From: a virus
Length of the DNA: 25,948 bases
Strand: one strand, 5' to 3'
Virus record (IMG/VR): IMGVR_UViG_3300001733_000059
Span: 1-25,948 of that record
Numbering within the stretch: position 1 is the stretch's first letter; each line of letters opens with the position of its first letter. The notes beneath the pieces were generated by a model. It was not told the DNA's origin. It searched no databases and saw nothing but the letters and a program-made list of their open reading frames with translations. This document shows positions 19,722-25,948 of the stretch, piece by piece. Position numbers and translations under genes: made by a program.

Positions 19722-21871
19722 CCGAAGAAACCGGCGCACTTGAGACAAAGGAAGACGCCGGGAAAGGTGCGTCTGGTGTTGTTCATCGATGGAAGCTTGA
19801 GTTAGAGTTATCGGATAAGGTGGAAAAGGACTGGCGTAAGCGCGGCAAAGACACCCTGGATCGATATCGAGACGAGAAGAACAACAAGACCAGAACGGAT
19901 GGCACGCCTAAATTCAATGTGCTGTATTCTAACACCTCTACAATGATTCCTGCGCTGTATGGCAAGACGCCAGCGCCTGATATTCGCCGCCGTTATCGGG
20001 ATAATGACCCGGTGGGCAAGGTCGCATCGGAGGTATTGGAGCGCTCGGTCGAATTCACGCTTGACGATGGTGTATTTGACCAAGCGATGTTCGCCGCTGT
20101 GTTTGATCGCTGTTTGCCAGGGCGGGCGGTCACGCGCGTTCGGTATGTTCCGTCGATCTCTGAGGGTGGCGAGGGGCAAGACGGAGAATTGCTGGATGAG
20201 GCAATCACCTATGAGCCTTGGCCTTGGGAAGATTTCCGGCGAGGGCCAGCGCGTCGTTGGGAGGATGTGCCGTGGGTGGCATTCCGACACTGGATGACGA
20301 TTGATGGCGGCGTGAAAGAGTTTGGCGAGGGCTTCCGGGACGTAGAGGCCGACGCGCACCCTGAGGGTGAGGACGACAGCGGGCCCGATAGCGACACGTT
20401 CAAGCGTGTAGAGGTGTGGGAGATTTGGGATAAAGAAGAAAAAAAGGTACTCTTCATCGCGCTCAAGCATGAATCTGAGCCATTAAAGGAAATCAGCGAC
20501 CCGCTGGGATTGAAGGGGTTCTTTCCCATTCCAAAGCCTCTCTATGCGATTGAGGATTCGCGTAGCTTGGTCCCGGTGGAAGAGTTCCGTATGTATCGGG
20601 ACCAAGCCGAAGAATTGGACCGCCTGACACAGCGGATTGCCAAGCTGATTGAGGTGCTAAAATTCCGAGGCATCGCGGATTCTCGCATTGCAGAGCTTTG
20701 GAATACTGAGAACCTAGAAGACGGCGAGTTCGTCCCGGCGGAAGATGTGACGCAGTTCCTTGCTGGGGGAGGCATTGAGAACGCCATATGGATTCTACCG
20801 CTTGAGAAGATGATCACGGTCCTGAGAGAGCTTTATGTTGCGCGTGATGCGGTCAAACAGACGATTTACGAGATTTCCGGCATATCAGACATTCTGAGGG
20901 GGGCGAGTGACGCTGGAGAGACCGCCACTGCGCAAGGGATCAAGGCACAGTGGGGGTCGATCCGCATGCAGAAGGCACAGCGCGACGTACAGCGCTATGC
21001 CAGAGACTTAATTCGTATTGCTGTGGAGATTATCGCCGAACGTTTCCAGGTCGACACCCTCAAGAGGATGACGGGCGTTCAAGTGCCTATGGAGGCCGAG
21101 CTACAGGCGCAGGCGCAGCAGATACAGCAACAGGCGATGGTGCAAGCTCAGCAGATGGCGCAGGGGCAGGACCCCCAAAAGGCACAGCAAGCCGCACAGC
21201 AGGTCATTCAGCAGGCAAAACAGGAATCTCAGAAGGTTTTGAGCGGTCCATCATGGGAGAAAATCTCGAAGGTCCTTAAATCCGATGTGTTGCGTGGGTA
21301 CCGCGTCGATATCGAGACGGACTCCACCATCGAGGCAGATGAGCAGGCGGACAAAGAGGCCCGCATTGAGCTTGTGAGTGCCATCACGCAATCCCTCGCT
21401 GGGGGTTTGCAGATTGTCTCTGCGGCGCCGGAGTTAGCGCCACTTATCAAAGAAACGTTGCTCTTTACCATCCGCGGATTCAAAGACGGGAGGGCTTTGG
21501 AGTCTTCTATTGAGGAGTCGATGGATAAGGCTATTGCCGCGATGGGCAAAAAACAGCAAGCGCAGGGACAGCCAGACCCGACGGAACAGCTAAAGGCCCA
21601 GACGGAGCAAGTGAAGGCTCAAGCAACACAAGCCAAAGCTCAGGCGGACATTAAGAAAACTGAATTGGGGATGCAGGGAGCCGCGCAAGATGCGCAGTTC
21701 AAGCAGCAAGAGCATCAGTTTGACGTGCAAAAGCTGCAGGCGGACATCGAGAAAATGAAAATGGATATGATGGCTGCCGCGCAAAAACATCAGGCTGAGA
21801 TGGAGATGTTGGCGGCGAAGGTTCATGCACAGCACGAAATGGCAGAGTCCAACAACAAGGACCCCTCGTAA
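19718..21871 (+). CDS. Portal protein, P22-like size (717 aa)
   Basis: The protein contains FNVLYSNTSTMIPALYGKTP (about residues 66-85), YEPWPWEDFRRGPARRWEDV (about 165-190) and SGISDILRGASDAGETATAQ (about 390), the pattern of portal proteins of short-tailed phages. The length is close to the P22 portal (725 aa). The C-terminal region has Gln/Ala-rich helices (about 450-510 and 610-717) that would form a barrel or coiled coil, as in P22. The portal ring is the DNA entry and exit channel and binds the terminase. The N-terminal overlap with terL supports the start. Confidence 0.92.
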   Translation: MTEETGALETKEDAGKGASGVVHRWKLELELSDKVEKDWRKRGKDTLDRYRDEKNNKTRTDGTPKFNVLYSNTSTMIPALYGKTPAPDIRRRYRDNDPVGKVASEVLERSVEFTLDDGVFDQAMFAAVFDRCLPGRAVTRVRYVPSISEGGEGQDGELLDEAITYEPWPWEDFRRGPARRWEDVPWVAFRHWMTIDGGVKEFGEGFRDVEADAHPEGEDDSGPDSDTFKRVEVWEIWDKEEKKVLFIALKHESEPLKEISDPLGLKGFFPIPKPLYAIEDSRSLVPVEEFRMYRDQAEELDRLTQRIAKLIEVLKFRGIADSRIAELWNTENLEDGEFVPAEDVTQFLAGGGIENAIWILPLEKMITVLRELYVARDAVKQTIYEISGISDILRGASDAGETATAQGIKAQWGSIRMQKAQRDVQRYARDLIRIAVEIIAERFQVDTLKRMTGVQVPMEAELQAQAQQIQQQAMVQAQQMAQGQDPQKAQQAAQQVIQQAKQESQKVLSGPSWEKISKVLKSDVLRGYRVDIETDSTIEADEQADKEARIELVSAITQSLAGGLQIVSAAPELAPLIKETLLFTIRGFKDGRALESSIEESMDKAIAAMGKKQQAQGQPDPTEQLKAQTEQVKAQATQAKAQADIKKTELGMQGAAQDAQFKQQEHQFDVQKLQADIEKMKMDMMAAAQKHQAEMEMLAAKVHAQHEMAESNNKDPS

Positions 21872-21878
21872 GAGGGTA

Positions 21879-21921
21879 GCAGCGCTCGTCGAGGTCGCCT
21901 CGCCACGGCTTGCAGCGCTGC
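21879..21921 (+). other. Intercistronic double hairpin after portal gene
   Basis: GCAGCGCT (21879-21886) pairs with AGCGCTGC (21914-21921); inside, CGAGG (21890-21894) pairs with CCTCG (21898-21902). No T-tract follows, so it is more likely an mRNA-stabilising or processing structure than a terminator. Confidence 0.5.
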
Positions 21922-21939
21922 GTCTATATGAGGTGAAAA

Positions 21940-22221
21940 ATGGGCAAGCGATGGATTTGGGACGGTGAAAAGTTGGTGGAGCCGGGGGCGTGCCCTCCGC
22001 AGCATCCATCAAAAAGGGCTGCCTTCGCCGCCCCTCGAATCGCGTCGGATTACCAAGCGTATGATTGCCCCGTTACCGGCACCATGATTGAAGGGCGCAC
22101 AGCCCATAGAGAGAACCTAAAGCGGCAGGGTTGCCGTCTACTGGAGCCGGGAGAGACCCGGACAGCCGCCAAGAGGCAAGAAGAGAGCTTCGAAGCGGGA
22201 CTTCGCGAAATCCTGAAATAG
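21940..22221 (+). CDS. Hypothetical small protein between portal and scaffold (93 aa)
   Basis: GAGGTG precedes ATG 21940. The N-terminus MGKRWIWDGEKLVEPGACPP is followed by SDYQAYDCPVTGTMIEGRTA, then RENLKRQGCRLLEPGETRTA. This CPVTGTMIEGRxxHRENLKR pattern with a basic helical end looks like a small zinc or nucleic-acid binding protein found in phage head modules between portal and scaffold. The activity is not known to me. It is 9 bases from the scaffold gene. Confidence 0.78.
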   Translation: MGKRWIWDGEKLVEPGACPPQHPSKRAAFAAPRIASDYQAYDCPVTGTMIEGRTAHRENLKRQGCRLLEPGETRTAAKRQEESFEAGLREILK

Positions 22222-22230
22222 TGAGGCAAA

Positions 22231-23256
22231 ATGTCTGATGATATGAACATCGCAGGTGGCGATGAGGAAGTTTCTGTGTCTATCGAGGATACGATGGGCG
22301 CAGCATTCGATAAGCTTAATGAGGACTCAGCACAAGAGACACCCGAACCGGCCCTGGATGAATATCCCGCCGAGACGGATGAAGGGAAAACTCCCGAAGA
22401 AGAGACCGCGACGGAAGAGACGAAGCCCGCCGAAGAGGCCCAGGTAGAGCCGCATCCTCGCTGGTCGGAAGAGTTCAAGGCCAAGTTTTCCGCACTGCCC
22501 CGAGACGCTCAAGAGATGATCTTGGCCCGCGAAAAGGAAAGCGAAAAGGCAGTTACTCAGAAGACAATGGAGCTTGCAGAAGAGCGCAAGTCTATCCAGG
22601 CCCTTAACCAGGTAATCAACCCTTTGCGGCAGAATTTGCAGCGCGCCGGAGTCAGTGATGCCCAGTATATCGGGACACTCATTGAAGCTGATCGCATGTT
22701 GCAGACTAAGCCGCGTGAGGCCATTGCTTACCTTGCGAAGCGTGCCGGGGTTGACCTCTCCGAAGCAGGTTTAACCGATCAGCAGCCCGACCCGTCATCG
22801 GATCGTGTGCGGATGCTGGAGCAGAATCTTCAAACTTTACAGCAGCAGATCGAACGGGACCGCATTAAGGAATCGCAAGATCGAACCATTGGCGAGATTG
22901 AATCATTTGCCTCCGAAAAAGACGCGACGGGCCAAGCGCTCCGTCCGCACTGGTCGGACCTGCAGGATGATTTGGCCCCGCTTGTGAGCGCAATTCGCCA
23001 ACGCAACCCAGAAAAATCCCCGAGGGATATTCTCCAGGCCGCCTATGATCAGGCTGTTTGGGCGAATCCAGCAACACGGGAGAAGATGCTGGCAGCGCAG
23101 GAAGCCACACGAAAGGAGGCAAACTCCAAGACGGTGGAAAAGGCGCGACAGGCGAATGCTGTGAATGTACGTGGAAAGGCCGGGGGCGACATGCGCGCCA
23201 AGCCCGCCACGATTGATGACACGCTCAGCGAAGTATTCGACAAAATGAACGGGTAG
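22231..23256 (+). CDS. Capsid scaffolding protein-like (341 aa)
   Basis: The protein is highly charged with an acidic Pro/Glu N-terminal third (EETATEETKPAEEAQVEPHP), a middle coiled coil (ILAREKESEKAVTQKTMELA), and a helical C-terminus ending ATIDDTLSEVFDKMNG. Composition, size and place directly before the coat gene match phage scaffolding proteins, which guide coat assembly and leave the procapsid. No protease is visible in the window. Its sequence motif DTLSEVFDKM at the end echoes DTMGAAFDKL near the start. Confidence 0.85.
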   Translation: MSDDMNIAGGDEEVSVSIEDTMGAAFDKLNEDSAQETPEPALDEYPAETDEGKTPEEETATEETKPAEEAQVEPHPRWSEEFKAKFSALPRDAQEMILAREKESEKAVTQKTMELAEERKSIQALNQVINPLRQNLQRAGVSDAQYIGTLIEADRMLQTKPREAIAYLAKRAGVDLSEAGLTDQQPDPSSDRVRMLEQNLQTLQQQIERDRIKESQDRTIGEIESFASEKDATGQALRPHWSDLQDDLAPLVSAIRQRNPEKSPRDILQAAYDQAVWANPATREKMLAAQEATRKEANSKTVEKARQANAVNVRGKAGGDMRAKPATIDDTLSEVFDKMNG

Positions 23257-23283
23257 GGCCTCACTCTCTAAAGGAGAAAGGCT

Positions 23284-24249
23284 ATGGCGTCCCCGAACGC
23301 AACCTTTACGGAGATGGTCTCGACGACCCTCCGCGAACATAAGAAGAAGTTTGCCGACAATATCAGCAATCACAATGCCTTGTATCAGCGTCTTACGAAA
23401 CGCGGCAATATTGATGTGCTGGATGGGGGTTATGAAATTGTTGAGCCCCTGGATTATGCAGAAAACAGCACTTACCAGCGTTATTCCGGGTATGACACCC
23501 TGAATGTCCAAGCCTCTGACGTCCTCTCGGCTGCGAAGTTCGATTGGAAGCAAGCGGCGGTGCATGTCACGGCAAACGGCCTGGAACTCCGCAACAACAG
23601 CGGCAAGAACCAGATCATCAAGTTGGCGAAAGCCCGCATGACCAATGCGATGCGGACCTTTAAGAATAACATGTCTACGGACATTTATTCAGACGGGACC
23701 GCTGCAAACCAGATCAACGGCTTGCAGGCTTTGGTTTCTGATGCAGGAACCGGGACCGTCGGGGGGATCAATTCCTCTACCTATGCTTTCTGGCAATCTG
23801 GACTGCAGTCCGCTGCAGCTCCGATCCAAGGTGGCGGCGCCATCACGCCGTCGAGTTCGACGATCCAAAGTCTAATGCTGCCCTTGTGGCTGCAACTGAC
23901 GCGGGGTTCCGACAAGCCGGACCTGCTTATTGCCGATGATACGTATTTCACGTTCTACGAAGAATCCCTGACCGATTTGAAGCGTTACACGTCTTCCGAT
24001 GAAGGCCAGGGCGGGTTCACGAGCCTGAAATACAAAAACGCCGACGTGATCTATGACGACGGCTGCCCAGACGCGCATATGTACTTCCTGAACACGGACT
24101 ATCTCAAGCTCGCTGTTCATAAGGATGCAAACCTTACGGAAGTGCCGGAGATGCGCGCCATCAATCAGGACGCCGTTGTTATGCCGATTATCTGGCAGGG
24201 CAATATGACCGTCTCTAACCGTTCGCTGCAAGGCGTCGTAAAGGCCTAA
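23284..24249 (+). CDS. Major capsid protein (321 aa)
   Basis: AAAGGAGAAAG precedes the ATG. The protein begins MASPNATFTEMVSTTLREHK and has HNALYQRLTKRGNIDVLDGG and QRYSGYDTLNVQASDVLSAA, then an ARMTNAMRTFKNNMSTDIYS helix and strand-rich C-terminal part (VVMPIIWQGNMTVSNRSLQG). This fits HK97-fold coat proteins of phages of Proteobacteria. Position after scaffold and before a decoration-like gene supports the call. No cleavable N-terminal delta domain is apparent, consistent with a separate scaffold. Confidence 0.9.
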   Translation: MASPNATFTEMVSTTLREHKKKFADNISNHNALYQRLTKRGNIDVLDGGYEIVEPLDYAENSTYQRYSGYDTLNVQASDVLSAAKFDWKQAAVHVTANGLELRNNSGKNQIIKLAKARMTNAMRTFKNNMSTDIYSDGTAANQINGLQALVSDAGTGTVGGINSSTYAFWQSGLQSAAAPIQGGGAITPSSSTIQSLMLPLWLQLTRGSDKPDLLIADDTYFTFYEESLTDLKRYTSSDEGQGGFTSLKYKNADVIYDDGCPDAHMYFLNTDYLKLAVHKDANLTEVPEMRAINQDAVVMPIIWQGNMTVSNRSLQGVVKA

Positions 24250-24263
24250 GGAGGGCTCAGAAA

Positions 24264-24719
24264 ATGACTATTGGAGCATATCTCGACGGCACCACGACTG
24301 ATGCAAAATTCGGTTTGGGTGACTGTTTTAAGGATGAAGACGGGCGTTCGTTCGTCTACGTCCAGGCCGGTGGCGCAATCACTCAGTATGATTGGGTCTC
24401 CATTGATGAAAACTACGCTGCCCTCGCTGGCACAAAAGGCGCAGCAGATGATGGCCATATGGTCGGATTCGCTCAGGTTGCTTTTGCCAACGATGATTAT
24501 GGGTGGGTGTTGACTCAGGGTGCAAATGTGACGGCTCGTGTTGCTGCCTCATGCGCGGCTGATGTTGCTCTCTACACCACGGGTACGGGTGGTATTTTGG
24601 ATGACGAGACCACGTCACAAACCAAAATCGAAGGTGTTGTCGCTGTTGCAGCCAACACAACGACATCTGTTGCCAATGTGGAGGTTTTGTTGACCTTCCC
24701 ACGGTCGGCGGGTTTCTGA
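24264..24719 (+). CDS. Head decoration-like protein (151 aa)
   Basis: An AGGAGGG site precedes ATG 24264. The protein is rich in beta strands with Gly, Ala and Thr (VQAGGAITQYDWVSIDENYA, VGFAQVAFANDDYGWVLTQG). The pattern of a small strand-rich protein following the coat gene, with a GWVLTQG motif, matches capsid decoration/stabilisation proteins of the DUF2190-like type. It would bind the outside of the capsid. Family call is moderate. Confidence 0.75.
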   Translation: MTIGAYLDGTTTDAKFGLGDCFKDEDGRSFVYVQAGGAITQYDWVSIDENYAALAGTKGAADDGHMVGFAQVAFANDDYGWVLTQGANVTARVAASCAADVALYTTGTGGILDDETTSQTKIEGVVAVAANTTTSVANVEVLLTFPRSAGF

Positions 24720-25564
24720 TGCGTACGGAAAAGGGGGGCCAAGTGCCCCCCGGATTCGTTCAGACAGAGATTATCACGCGGCAGGATACGTCGCAGATTA
24801 CCGAGATGCTGGCTTCTGTTGAGATTAACTGCAGGCGAGTGTCAAGGGGGGAGCATTCATTTCTGGGAGTTGAGCCGGAAAACGACGGGTCGTTTGTCAT
24901 TGTGGGGGGCGGTCCCTCAATCGCAAATCGCCTTGAACAGATCCGAGCGCTTGACAAAATCGACAACCGAATTGTCGCGATGAACGATGCGGCCCCTTAT
25001 TTGCTGGATCATGGGATTAACGTCTGGGCCTGCGTTTTGTGGGAAACATCCACCAGCGGGTGGTGTCGGGTTACGCAAGAACGGCCCGAAATCCGGTATT
25101 TGATAGCATCCAGGGCGCACCCTGACTGGTTCGCGCATCTAAGGGGCCGTGAAATCATTTTATGGCATTGCCTCGATGATGTAGGCGAGCGCGAGATTAT
25201 CGACCGTTTTGAAAACAAACCGGTGATGATCGCCGGTGGGACGTCTCACGCGCTGCGGTCATTCGAAATCGGGCGGGCCATGGGTTTTCGAAAATTCCAT
25301 TTGTTTGGATGCGATGGGTCTTATTCGGAAAGGTCCCATGCATACCAGCATGCAGAACAGCCAGGGCAAAACTTTACCGTTTGGCTGAACGGTGAGACTT
25401 ACCGAACCTGTCACCATTGGGTGCAGCATGCAAAGGACCTCGTCGCGCAAGTGCGAGCCTATGGAGAAATTGAGGAACGGGACGGCACGGCATTTCGGTT
25501 GGTCGTCCATGGAGAAGGCTTGATCCCGGCCTATGCACACGCAAACGGGATACTAACAGTTTAG
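24719..25564 (+). CDS. MptE/DUF115-like nucleotide-sugar-type Rossmann protein (281 aa)
   Basis: The ATG overlaps the decoration gene stop (TGATG). The core contains FVIVGGGPSIANRLEQIR (about residues 60-77), VAMNDAAPYLLDHGINVWAC, then IAGGTSHALRSFEIGRAMGF and FHLFGCDGSYSERSHAY. This matches the MptE-like/DUF115 family, Rossmann-type proteins including 6-hydroxymethylpterin diphosphokinase of archaea and glycosyltransferases of motility-associated type. In phages they may modify surface glycans or proteins. Its place within the head module is unusual for a metabolic protein and suggests a virion-associated or glycan-related role; this is inference. Confidence 0.82.
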   Translation: MRTEKGGQVPPGFVQTEIITRQDTSQITEMLASVEINCRRVSRGEHSFLGVEPENDGSFVIVGGGPSIANRLEQIRALDKIDNRIVAMNDAAPYLLDHGINVWACVLWETSTSGWCRVTQERPEIRYLIASRAHPDWFAHLRGREIILWHCLDDVGEREIIDRFENKPVMIAGGTSHALRSFEIGRAMGFRKFHLFGCDGSYSERSHAYQHAEQPGQNFTVWLNGETYRTCHHWVQHAKDLVAQVRAYGEIEERDGTAFRLVVHGEGLIPAYAHANGILTV

Positions 25565-25573
25565 GAGGCAGTT

Positions 25574-25948
25574 ATGATTTCGGAAATGAAAGCACGTCCA
25601 AGCTACGTGAAGTTTGAGCTTCGGTCGGTAGAGGATCGCGAGAAGTCAATCGAAGCGGGACATGTAGTGTTTAAAGATGTCGCCTATGCCGTCATCACGC
25701 CGCAGGGTGGCAACCTTGTGGTTGATCGTGAGGTCACGCCTTGGCTGGCTGACCTGAACAAGCGTGGCGATGAAAACGCAGAACACTATGAAAAAATTTA
25801 TGAGGCCTGGAAAGCTGGCAATGATGCGCCGGTAGACGGAACGCGCATTCAAGACTGGCCTTCAATCACTCCTGCGCAAGTTGATCAGTTAAAATATGCA
25901 AATTGTCTGAGCGTTGAAGACTTGGCGGCAGCCAACGAAGGCATGCTG
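25574..25948 (+). CDS. Hypothetical head-module protein, truncated by window end (first 125 aa)
   Basis: GGAGG precedes ATG 25574 and the frame remains open to the last base. It starts MISEMKARPSYVKFELRSVE and goes on with AGHVVFKDVAYAVITPQGG, then VDREVTPWLADLNKR and ITPAQVDQLKYANCLSVEDL. Proteins of this layout occur after the coat genes of related short-tailed phages. Activity unknown; a connector or head-completion role would fit the place. The C-terminus lies outside the window. Confidence 0.78.
   Translation, partial: MISEMKARPSYVKFELRSVEDREKSIEAGHVVFKDVAYAVITPQGGNLVVDREVTPWLADLNKRGDENAEHYEKIYEAWKAGNDAPVDGTRIQDWPSITPAQVDQLKYANCLSVEDLAAANEGML

Overview
The window is part of a temperate tailed-phage genome, either a prophage or a free phage. 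Its structural genes (a terminase pair, a P22-sized portal, scaffold and coat) are of the kind found in short-tailed, P22-like phages. Protein style, a GC content in the mid-fifties by eye, and N-termini of the NIGHNNPP type suggest an alphaproteobacterial host. That host call is inference. No integrase, lysis or tail genes are visible, so the genome continues on both sides.

Layout. (1) Positions 1-7978, minus strand: one tightly packed early operon, many of whose genes overlap by the 4-base ATGA arrangement. It runs leftward from a promoter at about 8005-8033. It encodes small unknown proteins, several small proteins missed by simple length cut-offs (42, 41, 52 and 39 aa), a Rad52/Sak-type annealing protein, an SSB, a NinB-like protein, a PAPS-reductase-like PP-loop protein and a PPCQ-motif protein. 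A GC-rich, hairpin-filled stretch at 7311-7588 interrupts it. (2) Positions 8005-9035: a lambda-like switch. A CI/LexA-type repressor (minus) faces a small Cro-like gene (plus), and a shared AATTCGC/GCGAATT element lies at both the leftward and rightward promoters. (3) Positions 9139-16167, plus strand: a helix-turn-helix protein, a terminator, then a replication/recombination operon with NinG, a replication initiator-like protein, a DnaB-type helicase and several small proteins. (4) Positions 16347-16423: a tRNA-Pro(TGG). (5) Positions 16496-25948, plus strand: a HlyC-like acyltransferase, a Gly/Ala-rich protein, small and large terminase, portal, scaffold, coat, a decoration-like protein, an MptE/DUF115-like protein and a truncated final gene.

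The most striking feature is at 10319-10507, directly upstream of a gene (10524-11342) resembling the C-terminal half of IS110-family recombinases without the N-terminal RuvC-like domain. Three hairpin modules repeat with an exact 64-base period. Stem sequences differ between modules but each pairs perfectly. Each stem closes a loop of exactly 30 bases built as CA-N9-T-GAAAGCCA-N9-T. IS110 elements encode a bridge RNA with guide loops next to the recombinase, so this looks like a phage-resident, three-loop, possibly guide-bearing RNA paired with a reduced IS110-like protein. The repeat geometry is read directly from the sequence. The protein relationship is a family-level recognition, and the guide function is inference.
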